A stretch of 64,000 bases of DNA from Bacteroidota bacterium (lineage in GTDB: Bacteria > Bacteroidota > Bacteroidia > Cytophagales > UBA9547): positions 38,290 through 102,289 of the forward strand of contig RDZG01000063.1 of NCBI GenBank assembly GCA_004293915.1, given 5' to 3'. The position numbers were made by a program, and so were the translations under genes. The notes under the pieces were generated by a model. That model had not been told where the DNA came from, searched no databases, and saw only the letters and a list, made by a program, of their open reading frames with translations. Positions 44,610 through 53,448 of the stretch are shown one piece after another; position 1 is the stretch's first letter, and each line of letters opens with the position of its first letter.

Positions 44610-45230
44610 TTATTCAAATATCAATTTAGCATCTATCTCTAATCCTTTTATGGTATCTGTCTTAAATTTGCCTTGATGGTTTCCCAAAATATAATACTCT
44701 CCATTTCTCAAAACATATTGTTCGATACTTTTTTTTGAAGTATCAACAATCCAATACTCGTACACGCCATGTGCAGCATAATCAACAAATTTTATTCCTC
44801 TATCACGCTTTTTTGTCGATTCCGAAAGAATTTCTATTACCAAATCAGGAGCTGGAAAAAGCAACTGTTCTTCGTAAAAATCTTTTGCTTTATCTTTTGA
44901 AAAATATACAATATCGGGTTCGTAATCATTACGAGTGAAATTTAGCATCACTTTTTCTACTCCAATTTCGCCTAAATCATGTTCTACTACATAATTAGAA
45001 AGCAATCTTGATAAATTCATTGATGCTCTCCAATGTTTTCTCATTGTTGGAGAGTGCATAATAATTTCACCATTGATAAACTCTGCTTTTATGTCTTCGT
45101 GTATCAAATCATAAAACGCCTGACGCTTTTTCTTTTCGTCTTGCAATTCACGCTGCACCCTTTCTATAATTAAGGCTACATTCGGCTCTGCTTTTAGCTT
45201 TTTAACAAGTGTTTCGGTATGCGACATCAT
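44610..45230 (-). CDS. Uma2 family (DUF820) putative restriction-fold endonuclease
   Basis: 206 residues. Residues about 45-190 form the Uma2 domain with a PD-(D/E)xK-like fold: YEPDIVYF, then PDLVIEILSESTKKRDRGIKFVDY and GVYEYWIVD, which supply the acidic and lysine positions. The N-terminal 40 residues are helical and charged. Uma2 genes are abundant in some lineages and poorly understood. This is the first gene of the co-directional run that ends in sufE; the next gene starts 4 bp later. Confidence 0.85.
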   Translation of the reverse strand: MMSHTETLVKKLKAEPNVALIIERVQRELQDEKKKRQAFYDLIHEDIKAEFINGEIIMHSPTMRKHWRASMNLSRLLSNYVVEHDLGEIGVEKVMLNFTRNDYEPDIVYFSKDKAKDFYEEQLLFPAPDLVIEILSESTKKRDRGIKFVDYAAHGVYEYWIVDTSKKSIEQYVLRNGEYYILGNHQGKFKTDTIKGLEIDAKLIFE

Positions 45231-45250
45231 TTTAATACCAACTATTGTTG

Positions 45251-45258
45251 CAAAAATA
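45251..45258 (-). promoter_or_regulatory. Candidate -7 element upstream of the Uma2-suf gene run
   Basis: TATTTTTG on the minus strand, 20 bp before the Uma2 start, fits TAnnTTTG. The nearest TTTG upstream is only 12 bp away, shorter than the usual 19-20, so this is weak. It is the only promoter-like element ahead of the whole run that I found. Confidence 0.3.
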
Positions 45259-45342
45259 GCATTTTATCCCCAAATATTTAGGGTTTTGATAAAATATAAA
45301 TACTTTTTTAGCTTTTTTATTTCATTTATTTTTATGAATTGC

Positions 45343-45783
45343 TTAGCGTTTGAAATTTGCTTCATAAAGTTCTATCCATTGTTTTACATCTATTTTTGTA
45401 ACCAATTCTTCTATAAGTTTATATGGAATTTGGTCTGGTTTTTTAAACCGAATGCACGATTTGCCCATATCTAATTTTTGATTTGTGTGTTTTGGATATT
45501 CGTTTACAAACCAATCTAAAAGATTGTTTTCGCAATATATGCCCATGTGATAAAGAGCAATAAAGTTTTTTTGGGCTGCAATAGAAATAAAAGGAAGTGG
45601 AAGTTTTGGGTCGCAGTGATAACCTGTTGGGTAAAGTTTATGTGGCACCACAAAACCTATCATGCCATAACTCATTGTTTCTTCAAAACCTTGAGGTATG
45701 TTTTTTATGATGCAGTTTCTGAGTTTTAAAAAATCCGATTTTTTATCTTCATTTATATTTTTTAGATAGTCAGTTATAGTCAT
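45343..45783 (-). CDS. DUF1801 family protein
   Basis: 146 residues of the DUF1801 (YdhG-like) fold, sometimes called an iron chaperone on structural similarity to frataxin. Visible: MTITDYLKNINEDKKSDFLK, the SYGMIGFVVPHKLYP segment, HMGIYCENNLLDWF and MGKSCIRFKKPDQIPYKLIEEL, which are family hallmarks. It follows the metal-dependent regulator gene by 19 bp on the same strand, which may be why an iron role is tempting, but no biochemical role is established from sequence. Confidence 0.82.
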   Translation of the reverse strand: MTITDYLKNINEDKKSDFLKLRNCIIKNIPQGFEETMSYGMIGFVVPHKLYPTGYHCDPKLPLPFISIAAQKNFIALYHMGIYCENNLLDWFVNEYPKHTNQKLDMGKSCIRFKKPDQIPYKLIEELVTKIDVKQWIELYEANFKR

Positions 45784-45802
45784 AGTTTCGTACTTTTATG
45801 CA

Positions 45803-46456
45803 CTAAATTACAAATAAGTTTTCAGCAAATTTAGTGCTTACAAAAGATTTTTTTTCCTCTACTTCAATTTCAATTGTGCCATCAAAATCTTGTTTTGAAA
45901 TTACTTTTATTTGGTTGTTTAGTCCCAAACCTAGTTTTACAACATATTGCAAAAAACTTGAAGAGTTATCTCGAACTGCAACCATTTTGCAGCTTTGCCC
46001 GATTTCAACATCCGAAAGTTTTTTTTTATATATCGACAAAAACTCTCCTTTAGTGTTCGGAATTGGGTCGCCATGTGGGTCAAACAATGGAAAATTCAAG
46101 TATTTATCCAATTTATCAATCAGTTTTGTTGATTGAATATGTTCTAATTGTTCTGCAACTTCGTGAACTTCGTCCCAACTAAAATCTAGTTTTTCGTATA
46201 AAAATGTTTCCCACAAACGGTGTTTTCTTACAATATAAATGGCTTTTGTTTTGCCTTCGTCTGTAAGATTTATTTTGCCATATTTTTCATATTCAACAAA
46301 AGATTTTTCTTTCAATTTCTTCAGCATATCATTAGCTGTGGCTGGTTTTACATTTAGATGTTTTGCCAACTCATTAGTGCCAACTTGCTCATTTTCATTT
46401 AGTAATGTAATTTTGAGCAATGCTTTTAAATAATTTTCTTCTGTATTCGAGAGCAT
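45803..46456 (-). CDS. DtxR/MntR-family metal-dependent transcriptional regulator
   Basis: 217 residues: a winged helix-turn-helix (about 8-60, NELAKHLNVKPATANDMLKKL), a metal-binding dimerisation domain (about 65-135, with HRLWETFLYEKL, EVHEVAEQLEHIQS and FDPHGDPIP) and a C-terminal SH3-like FeoA domain (about 150-217). The H/E residues in HRLWE and EVHEVAEQLEH are the usual metal ligands. The sequence cannot separate Mn from Fe sensing. It is divergent from a TonB-receptor gene, with a perfect inverted repeat in the 99-bp gap, so it likely controls that receptor and itself. Confidence 0.93.
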   Translation of the reverse strand: MLSNTEENYLKALLKITLLNENEQVGTNELAKHLNVKPATANDMLKKLKEKSFVEYEKYGKINLTDEGKTKAIYIVRKHRLWETFLYEKLDFSWDEVHEVAEQLEHIQSTKLIDKLDKYLNFPLFDPHGDPIPNTKGEFLSIYKKKLSDVEIGQSCKMVAVRDNSSSFLQYVVKLGLGLNNQIKVISKQDFDGTIEIEVEEKKSFVSTKFAENLFVI

Positions 46457-46513
46457 TTTTGTTTTGTGTTTTTCAAATTAATAACAATGTTTTATATTTA
46501 TCAAATAAAATTT

Positions 46514-46529
46514 GTTAGTCTTGCCTAAC
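46514..46529. promoter_or_regulatory. Candidate operator between the MntR-type regulator and TonB receptor
   Basis: A perfect inverted repeat, GTTAG - 6 bp - CTAAC, sits midway in the divergent intergenic region, 26 bp upstream of the receptor ATG and 57 bp upstream of the regulator ATG. The CTAAC arm resembles half of the known DtxR box (GTTAG-S-CTAAC), but with a wider spacer. Confidence 0.5.
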
Positions 46530-46555
46530 TTTTATAGTATTGTACAAAATTAACT

Positions 46556-48781
46556 ATGAAAAAAGTAATAGGGATACTAATTTTATTGTCTACATATTGT
46601 TTTGCTCAATTTACATTTAAGGGCAAAATATTGCATATCGAAAACAACAAACCAGTGGTTGGTGCTGTGGTTTTTTTTACTGAAATCAAAAAAGGAATTG
46701 CAACCGATACAAATGGATTTTTTAGTTTCAAAGATTTGCAAAATGGGGAATATACACTTAAAATCATGTATGTTGGACATAAACCATTAATTCAAAAAGT
46801 AAGAATAGATAAAAATATGTACGCAGAATTTCAAATAGAAAATCTGCCTGAATCCACAGATGAGGTTGTGATAACAGCTACAATGAAAGAAATGAACAAG
46901 CTAGAATCTGCCATTCCAGTGGAAATTTATAATCCAGCTTTTTTCAAAAAAAATCCAAGTCCAAATTTGTTTGAAGCTTTGTCGATGGTTAATGGTGTTC
47001 AGCCGCAACTCAATTGCAATGTTTGCAATACAGGTGATATTCATATCAACGGAATGGAAGGGCCATATACCATGCTTTTAATAGATGGAATGCCAATAGT
47101 TAGTTCATTATCAACTGTTTATGGCTTGATGGGAATTCCCAATTCGATGATAAAACGTATAGAAGTTATTAAAGGTCCGGGTGCGACTTTATATGGTTCA
47201 GAAGCTGTTGGAGGTATTATTAATATTATTACAAAAGACCCCGTACAGACAGCAAAACTGGCTCTGGATATTACAACTGGAACCTATTTGGACTACAATA
47301 TTGATGTGGCAGGTAAAATAAAAAAAGGAATCGCAACAGGTTTAGTAGGTGTTAATTATTACAATTTTTCTAAAAAATGGGATAAAAACAACGATGGTTT
47401 TACAGATGTAACACTGCAAAATCGCATTTCTGTATTTAATAAATGGAACTTTGAACGCAAAAATAATCGTGTGGCTACAATTGGTGCCAGATTAGTTTAC
47501 GAAGATCGTTGGGGTGGACAAACCAATTGGACGCCAGCATTTAGAGGCACAGATAGTATTTACGGAGAAAGTATTTACACCAAACGTTTGGAGTTAATTG
47601 GCGTGTATCAATTGCCAATAGATGTACAAAAACTTACTTTACAGTATTCATATAATGTACATAACCAAAACTCGTATTATGGTACAAGCCCCTATTTTGC
47701 AACCCAACATGTTGCTTTTGCTCAATTGCTTTGGGATAAAAAAATTGGTTTGCGAAATGATTTTTTGATTGGGCTGCCTTTTAGATATACTTTTTATGAC
47801 GATAATACAGTTGGTACACAAACTGATTTGGGCATAAATAAACCCCAAAATACTTTTTTGCCTGGTTTGTTTTTACAAGACGAATATAAATTAAATGAAA
47901 AATTTACCATTTTAGGAGGAGCTAGGTATGATTATAATAATTATCATGGAAATATTTTTTCGGGCAGATTGGCTTTGAAATTTGCTCCGAATAAAAAAAA
48001 TACTTTCCGTATTTCGACTGGAAACGGATTTAGGGTAGTAAATTTATTTACTGAAGACCATGCAGCACTCACTGGTGCTCGGCAGGTAGTAATTGTCAAT
48101 AAACTAAATCCAGAAACTTCTTGGAATATAAATGCCAATTATTCACGTTTCATTTACCATAAATTTGGATATGTTGGAATCGATGCTAGTGTGTTTTATA
48201 CCCGATTTGGAAATAAAATCGTAGGCGATTTTTTAACAGACCCCAATAAAATCATTTACGACAATATTAAAGGCTATGCAATTTCGCAGGGGATAACAGC
48301 AAACTTAGATTTTTCTTTCACTAATGGGCTAAAAATAATATTGGGAGTAACTTATATGGATGTATATCAAATCGAAAACCAACTTAAAATTCCACAAATA
48401 CATGCTCCAAATTTTTCTGGAACTTACCAAATTAGTTATTCCTTTGAGAAAATAAAACTTAGTATTGATTACACCGGACGGGTTTATGGTCCTATGTATT
48501 TGCCTGTTGTACCCAATGACTTTAGACCCGAACAATCACCTTGGTTTGATTTGGCAAATATTCAACTTACAAAAAAACTACCATATCAAATCGAAATATA
48601 TGGAGGCTTAAAAAATATTTGGAATTTTATGCCTCAAAATCCTATTTTGCGACCATTCGACCCTTTTGATAAAAATATTTCGGTAAATAATCCAAATGGC
48701 TATACATTCGACCCTAACTATAACTATGCTCCTTTACAAACCATTAGAGGTTTTTTGGGAGTTAGGTGGAAAATAGATTAA
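46556..48781 (+). CDS. TonB-dependent outer-membrane receptor
   Basis: 741 residues: signal peptide (ending YCFAQ), an N-terminal carboxypeptidase-regulatory-like domain (about 20-105, GKILHIENNKPVVGAVVFF), a plug domain (about 120-230, MLLIDGMPIVSSLSTVYG, IKGPGATLYGSEAVGGIINI) and a 22-strand-type barrel. The plug carries a close cysteine pair, NCNVCNTGDIHINGMEG, seen in a subgroup of Bacteroidota receptors. There is no SusD partner, so it probably imports a metal chelate, haem or vitamin rather than glycans. Divergence from a metal-sensing regulator with a shared candidate operator points to metal uptake; the substrate is not fixed. Confidence 0.92.
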   Translation: MKKVIGILILLSTYCFAQFTFKGKILHIENNKPVVGAVVFFTEIKKGIATDTNGFFSFKDLQNGEYTLKIMYVGHKPLIQKVRIDKNMYAEFQIENLPESTDEVVITATMKEMNKLESAIPVEIYNPAFFKKNPSPNLFEALSMVNGVQPQLNCNVCNTGDIHINGMEGPYTMLLIDGMPIVSSLSTVYGLMGIPNSMIKRIEVIKGPGATLYGSEAVGGIINIITKDPVQTAKLALDITTGTYLDYNIDVAGKIKKGIATGLVGVNYYNFSKKWDKNNDGFTDVTLQNRISVFNKWNFERKNNRVATIGARLVYEDRWGGQTNWTPAFRGTDSIYGESIYTKRLELIGVYQLPIDVQKLTLQYSYNVHNQNSYYGTSPYFATQHVAFAQLLWDKKIGLRNDFLIGLPFRYTFYDDNTVGTQTDLGINKPQNTFLPGLFLQDEYKLNEKFTILGGARYDYNNYHGNIFSGRLALKFAPNKKNTFRISTGNGFRVVNLFTEDHAALTGARQVVIVNKLNPETSWNINANYSRFIYHKFGYVGIDASVFYTRFGNKIVGDFLTDPNKIIYDNIKGYAISQGITANLDFSFTNGLKIILGVTYMDVYQIENQLKIPQIHAPNFSGTYQISYSFEKIKLSIDYTGRVYGPMYLPVVPNDFRPEQSPWFDLANIQLTKKLPYQIEIYGGLKNIWNFMPQNPILRPFDPFDKNISVNNPNGYTFDPNYNYAPLQTIRGFLGVRWKID

Positions 48782-48785
48782 ATTT

Positions 48786-49586
48786 TTAAGGAAGAACATA
48801 CTCAACCAAAACTGAAGCATTTGGACTTAGTTCGAGTTTTTCAAAAGCTATTTTTGATAATTTAATACCATTTTCGTTTGCCGTTTGTTTGCCAGTTACT
48901 CTTGCAAAAATACTAGACGAGTTTTGAGGATTTGAGATTTTAATTACTGTGCCTACAGGTGCAGATTTGTGTAAAACAAAAAAGAATTTTGAGCCTTCGG
49001 CAGTTTCAAAAATAGAGGCAATAGCTTTTTCTGTAGTTTTTCCATCTTCTGATTTTTTGGCTATTGTATTTTGAACTGGTTCAGTTTTTTCTTTTTTAGG
49101 TTCGATTATTTCTTTTTTTGTTTCTAGATTTTCTACAATTTCGGTTTTGTTTTTTTCGCCAACAATAATATAGCTTCCAACTTTCAACTCGTTGGTTTCT
49201 AGGTTGTTCCATCGTTTGATATCGTCTATTTTAGCATTATATTTTTTAGAAATGGCATATAAAGTTTGAGAGGCTTCAACTTGATGTAAGACATAATTTT
49301 CGTTAGAAGAAACAGCCAAAGTAGTTTCTGTTTTTTGTATTTTTTCTTTGATCGGAACTAGCAGTTTTTGTCCAATTTTTAGTCCTTGCGAAAGTTCAGG
49401 ATTTAAACTTTTTAAATCATTTAAGCTGGTGTTGTATTTTCTTGAAATCGAAAATAAAGTTTCTTTTCCTACCAAATGTAAAATATATTTTTTGCCATTT
49501 TGCTCAACCACACCAATCGAATCTTGCGAAACACAAAATGCGATTTGAAAAACAAATAAAAATGCAATTCCAATTTTATAACGCAT
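48786..49586 (-). CDS. Secreted protein with two LysM domains and an RlpA-like C-terminus
   Basis: 266 residues: signal peptide (ending FCVSQ), LysM one at about 34-77 (VGKETLFSISRKYN, LKIGQKLLVP), LysM two at about 98-142 (EASQTLYAISKKYN, LKVGSYIIVG), a Glu/Lys-rich linker, and a C-terminal beta domain (about 195-266, HKSAPVGTVIKISNPQN, IFARVTGK) like the double-psi barrel of RlpA-type proteins. It binds peptidoglycan through LysM. The ATG overlaps the end of the DUF4905 gene by 11 nt, and the gene is convergent with the TonB receptor by 4 bp. Confidence 0.85.
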   Translation of the reverse strand: MRYKIGIAFLFVFQIAFCVSQDSIGVVEQNGKKYILHLVGKETLFSISRKYNTSLNDLKSLNPELSQGLKIGQKLLVPIKEKIQKTETTLAVSSNENYVLHQVEASQTLYAISKKYNAKIDDIKRWNNLETNELKVGSYIIVGEKNKTEIVENLETKKEIIEPKKEKTEPVQNTIAKKSEDGKTTEKAIASIFETAEGSKFFFVLHKSAPVGTVIKISNPQNSSSIFARVTGKQTANENGIKLSKIAFEKLELSPNASVLVEYVLP

Positions 49587-50337
49587 AAATAGATAAGTTT
49601 TTTTTGTTTTTACACAAAATTAAATAATCATTATAGATAGCAAAAGACTCAGAACCAACGCCTTGCGATTGAGAATCTAAAATTATATCCAACAATATAT
49701 TGCCATTGTTTGCATCGGCTAACATGAAATAATTGTCGAATTTATTATCCTCACAAATATAATAAGAAATCAAAACACTTGACTTATATTCTAAATATTC
49801 GACATGTTTTACAGCAATTCGCTTCGTTTTTTTTGCAATAAACGCAGCTATTTTTGCAAATTGCTCCATTTCTTCATCTATATATAAAATATCAGATTTA
49901 GATTGATTATCAACATTATATAAAACATCTTTAGCAATAATTTCGCCATTTAAAGCATCTAGTTGATATAAAATCCCATTGTCAGAAGCAATAATTGAGT
50001 TTTTGTTCCAGCCAATAAAAATCATTTTTTCGTTTTTCCAACTTTGTTTTTTTAGTAACAAATCATAACACAAAATTCCTTTATGATTAGAATATTGAAT
50101 ACCATCGTAAAAATGAAAATAAATGCAATTGTTTTTTACGCACTCAACACCAAGCCACCATTTTTCTGAAAGTTCTAAATCTGAGATTATAAACGATTGC
50201 GTTTGCAAATTAAAAACATAAAAAATAGCCGTTCGAGTTTCCGTATTTCGGGTTTCGATAAGCAAAATGGGAGCATCGTTTGCTAATAAAATTCGCCAAA
50301 CTAAACCATTAAAATTATGTTCAAATTTAGTTTCCAT
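49576..50337 (-). CDS. DUF4905 family protein
   Basis: 253 residues with no signal peptide or membrane helix. The sequence has propeller-like beta repeats (VWRILLANDAPILLIETRN; KGILCYDLLLKKQSW; NGILYQLDALNGEIIAKDVLY; MLADANNGNILLD) and matches what I know as DUF4905, a family of Bacteroidota with no assigned role. It overlaps both neighbours on the same strand by 11 nt each, so lipoprotein - DUF4905 - LysM is a tight operon, suggesting a shared envelope-related task. Confidence 0.7.
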   Translation of the reverse strand: METKFEHNFNGLVWRILLANDAPILLIETRNTETRTAIFYVFNLQTQSFIISDLELSEKWWLGVECVKNNCIYFHFYDGIQYSNHKGILCYDLLLKKQSWKNEKMIFIGWNKNSIIASDNGILYQLDALNGEIIAKDVLYNVDNQSKSDILYIDEEMEQFAKIAAFIAKKTKRIAVKHVEYLEYKSSVLISYYICEDNKFDNYFMLADANNGNILLDIILDSQSQGVGSESFAIYNDYLILCKNKKNLSIYAL

Positions 50338-50896
50338 TCAAAATCGTACTTTCTAAATAAAAACTATCTTTTGGCATAAATAAAAAACCTTTTGCACCCG
50401 AAAATTGATATGATTTTAATTCGTTTTTTGTGGTATCAAATTTAAAAACAACTTTTTTTCTGCTATTATAAATAAGTGTTTTTTCATCTAAGTCAATTAA
50501 AATGTGCTTTATTTTATTGCTTTTTGTAGTGTAACTTATCAAATGTTTAAAATCAATTTTCGCTTCTTTCTTTTTGAAATAATAATTAATAAAACCGGTG
50601 TCTTGATAAATTGGCTTTGATATAATTTTATCACGAAATGAGGTTTTGTTTAAATCAATATTTTCGAAAATAGCAAACTCTTTTTTCCAATCTGTTATCG
50701 AAAGAGTATCAATTGAAATAGATGAATTAATATATGTTTTTTTAATGATTTTAATATTGTTTTTTTCTAAAATCGTTTTTTGTTTTTGCACAATTGCTGG
50801 AAAATCAAAATACAGTTTTCCTGATTTTTGTTTTTGCTCTTGTTCTGAACATGAGGCAATTAAAGCAATAAATAAAATAAAATGTGCGTTTTTCAA
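50327..50896 (-). CDS. Putative lipoprotein of unknown function (TTG start)
   Basis: The frame runs back through tRNA-Leu to an ATG at 51001, which cannot be the start. The TTG at 50896 opens a good lipoprotein signal, (M)KNAHFILFIALIASC, with the lipid cysteine at 16, giving 189 residues. There is no in-frame ATG in between. The mature part is Lys/Ile-rich with no recognised motif (KLYFDFPAIVQKQKTILEKN; FRDKIISKPIYQDTGFINYY). A TATTTTTG element on the minus strand (50922-50929) lies 25 bp before this start. First gene of the lipoprotein - DUF4905 - LysM operon. Confidence 0.72.
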   Translation of the reverse strand: MKNAHFILFIALIASCSEQEQKQKSGKLYFDFPAIVQKQKTILEKNNIKIIKKTYINSSISIDTLSITDWKKEFAIFENIDLNKTSFRDKIISKPIYQDTGFINYYFKKKEAKIDFKHLISYTTKSNKIKHILIDLDEKTLIYNSRKKVVFKFDTTKNELKSYQFSGAKGFLFMPKDSFYLESTILNGN

Positions 50897-50957
50897 AAAG
50901 ACCAAAAATTTGAATTTGAAACAAAAATACAAGAATAAAACGAAAAAGTAAAAAATG

Positions 50958-51041
50958 TGCCCGAGACGAGATTCGAACTCGTATGCCTTTGACAGCGCCA
51001 CCCCCTCAAGATGGTATGTCTACCAATTTCACCACCCGGGC
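50958..51041 (-). tRNA. tRNA-Leu (anticodon GAG)
   Basis: An 84-nt class II tRNA on the minus strand. The acceptor stem GCCCGGG pairs with CTCGGGC (one G-T), the discriminator is A, the D arm has GGTAGAC, the anticodon loop reads CTTGAGG with GAG, there is a long variable arm, and the T arm is GAGTTCGAATCTC. CCA is not encoded. Confidence 0.96.
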
Positions 51042-51238
51042 ATTTTTGAATTTGCAAATATAATGCAAGAATTTGAAAACGATAGCTCAAAAATTTAATT
51101 TATTGCTAAAATCGTATGAAATGCTAGATTTATTTTATATTTTTTTGAACTTTTTTTTGATTATTACAGTTATACGGTTACCTTTTAACACACTGATATA
51201 TTAAGAGTTGTATCGTTTTATTTAATGTTTACTTCATC

Positions 51239-51409
51239 ATGGCTACGAAAAAAAATTTGATTTCACTATTTGCGGGTTCGGTAACTGGAATCATGGCGGG
51301 AATGTATCTCAACCAAAGAGAAAAAAATAATATTACTTCAAAAAATCTTTCAGCTGGAAAAGGAAGAAAAAATACATCTTCTACTGATGAGTTTCATTAT
51401 TTTATCTAA
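51239..51409 (+). CDS. Small YtxH-like glycine-zipper protein
   Basis: A 56-residue protein below the usual length cutoff: MATKKNLISLFAGSVTGIMAG gives one short hydrophobic segment with small residues spaced like a glycine zipper, followed by a basic tail. This resembles YtxH-domain proteins, which are small and poorly understood. It lies alone between tRNA-Leu and the Wzz-like gene; the 197 bp before it are AT-rich. Codon use is in keeping with that of neighbouring genes, but the call rests on little. Confidence 0.5.
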   Translation: MATKKNLISLFAGSVTGIMAGMYLNQREKNNITSKNLSAGKGRKNTSSTDEFHYFI

Positions 51410-51486
51410 TATGAAGTTTTTGAATTTTACACTATTTTTAGAATAATAATTGTTTATTTGCATCCGCAATTAAAGCTGATGCCGCT

Positions 51487-52371
51487 ATGCCACAAATCGA
51501 AATCAATATTTTTTACTTTTACAATGCTGTAAAAAAACATTTTAAACTATTTGTAATCTTAAATCTTTTGGTAATTGCCATTGCTCTTGCCTTTGCATTT
51601 TTGCTTCCTATTCAATACAGCTCAAAAGTTTATTACTATCCATTAAGCGAAGAAGCTACAGACCCAAGAAACTATGACGACAAAGTAGATTTATATGACG
51701 AAACCGACCATTCGTCCCGCTTTATTGTTTTTGGACAAAGCCGAACTATGAAAGATATTTTAATCAAAAAATTTAATTTATATAAACGCTATGATATTGA
51801 CACAACTAACATGGGAATGGCTAATTTCTTGACTTTAATGAAAATAGACGATTATGTAACGATTAAAAAAGACGAAAATGGTGCCATTTGCATTACTGTT
51901 TACGATAGAGATAAAGATACTTGTGCCATGATTGCCAACGAAATTTTATCAGAAACTAATAAAACGTTCAAACGCATCACTTATGAACGAAACATGACTA
52001 TATACAATGTACACAAAAGGAATTTTGACAATATTGCAATTTATATTACCGAACTCAACGATACTTTAGCAAATATGAAAAAGTCGGGTAAGTTTTCTGC
52101 TTTACAATTAGCTGGGATTGAAGGACAAATAAAGTCGCAAATGGAATCGTATTCTACAGCAAAAGTTAAATTTCAAAATTTACAAGTTTTTATCAATTAC
52201 AATATGGAAACCATACAAGTTATTGAATGGGCTCAACCCGCTTTGATGAAATCGAAGCCAAAACGTACTTATATATTGGTTATTTCAACCATTTTAGGGT
52301 TTATACTTTTAAGCTGTGGATTTGCTTTGGTTCAATTTATAAAAGACAAAGAAATTATACAGAAGCTTTAA
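51487..52371 (+). CDS. Wzz-like polysaccharide co-polymerase domain protein
   Basis: 294 residues with a transmembrane helix near each end (about 19-43, LFVILNLLVIAIALAFAFLL; about 262-285, ILVISTILGFILLSCGFALV) and a long helical periplasmic region between, the layout of Wzz/PCP chain-length regulators. The proline just before the second helix (KSKPKRTYIL) is typical. No kinase domain follows and no polysaccharide operon is in view, so which polymer it controls is unknown. It is convergent with prfA (9 bp). Confidence 0.75.
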   Translation: MPQIEINIFYFYNAVKKHFKLFVILNLLVIAIALAFAFLLPIQYSSKVYYYPLSEEATDPRNYDDKVDLYDETDHSSRFIVFGQSRTMKDILIKKFNLYKRYDIDTTNMGMANFLTLMKIDDYVTIKKDENGAICITVYDRDKDTCAMIANEILSETNKTFKRITYERNMTIYNVHKRNFDNIAIYITELNDTLANMKKSGKFSALQLAGIEGQIKSQMESYSTAKVKFQNLQVFINYNMETIQVIEWAQPALMKSKPKRTYILVISTILGFILLSCGFALVQFIKDKEIIQKL

Positions 52372-52380
52372 TTTTGCCTT

Positions 52381-53448
52381 TTATTCAGCTTGCGTCATAC
52401 GTTCGGCATTATCAGCAATACGTAAATTTTCGATAAAATCACCTATTTCGCCATCCATAACAGTTGGTAAATTATAAACTGTGTAGCCTATTCGGTGGTC
52501 GGTAACCCTACTTTGCGGATAATTATAGGTTCTGATTTTGTCCGAACGGTCGCCACTACCAACCAAAGATTTTCGCTGACCAGCAATTTCATCGTTATGT
52601 TTTTGCAATTCCATTTCATAAATTCTCGAACGCAGAACGCTTAAAGCTTTATCAAAATTTTTCATTTGCGAACGCTCATCTTGGCACTGAACCACAATTC
52701 CGGTTGGAATATGTGTGAGCCTAACGGCTGAGTATGTGGTATTTACAGACTGTCCACCAGCTCCAGAAGAGCAAAATAAATCTTTACGCACATCATTCAT
52801 ATTGATTTCTACCTCAACATCATCAACTTCGGGCATAGCTGCAACTGTTGCTGCCGAAGTGTGAATCCTACCCTGAGCTTCTGTCGCGGGCACTCGTTGC
52901 ACACGGTGTACACCCGATTCGTATTTCAATTTTCCATACGCATCTTCGCCAGTTACATTGGCAATTATTTCTTTAAATCCACCCGCACTTCCTTCAGAAG
53001 AATCAATTAACGAAAGTTTTAAACTATTTTTTTCACAATATCTTTGGTACATTCTAAACAAATCGCCAGCAAAAATTGAGGCTTCATCGCCACCCGTACC
53101 AGCACGAATTTCTAAAATCACATTTTTAGAATCGTTAGGATCTTTAGGAATCATTAATTCTTTTAAAGCAGCTTCTGATATATCTTTTTTTACAGTGAGT
53201 TCTTCCAATTCGGTTTTAGCCATTTCTCTAAAATCTTCGTCAGATTCGTTTTCGAGTACTTCTTTTGCCGAATTGATATTTGACAATAGGTTTTGATACT
53301 CTGTATAAGCCAAAACTACTTTTTCAAGATCTTTATATTCTTTGCTTAAGGCAGAGAATTTTTTCATATCTTTCATCGCATCAGGCAAAACAATTAAGTC
53401 TGCAACTTCTTGGAACCGATTTTTTATAGCTTCTAATTTATCAATCAT
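52381..53448 (-). CDS. prfA: Peptide chain release factor 1
   Basis: Terminates translation at UAA and UAG. The catalytic GGQ is in SSGAGGQSVNTTYSAVRLTH, and the RF1 tripeptide PAT is in HRVQRVPATEAQGRIHTSA, which separates it from RF2 (SPF). The frame opens at 53472, but the MIDKLEAIKNRFQEV methionine at 53448 is the family start, giving 355 residues. The N-methyltransferase PrmC gene is not adjacent. Confidence 0.97.
   Translation of the reverse strand: MIDKLEAIKNRFQEVADLIVLPDAMKDMKKFSALSKEYKDLEKVVLAYTEYQNLLSNINSAKEVLENESDEDFREMAKTELEELTVKKDISEAALKELMIPKDPNDSKNVILEIRAGTGGDEASIFAGDLFRMYQRYCEKNSLKLSLIDSSEGSAGGFKEIIANVTGEDAYGKLKYESGVHRVQRVPATEAQGRIHTSAATVAAMPEVDDVEVEINMNDVRKDLFCSSGAGGQSVNTTYSAVRLTHIPTGIVVQCQDERSQMKNFDKALSVLRSRIYEMELQKHNDEIAGQRKSLVGSGDRSDKIRTYNYPQSRVTDHRIGYTVYNLPTVMDGEIGDFIENLRIADNAERMTQAE

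Noticed and set aside
48786..51001. Lipoprotein - DUF4905 - LysM operon considered as a secretion or defence system
   Set aside because: No catalytic or defence domain is visible; it looks like an ordinary envelope operon.
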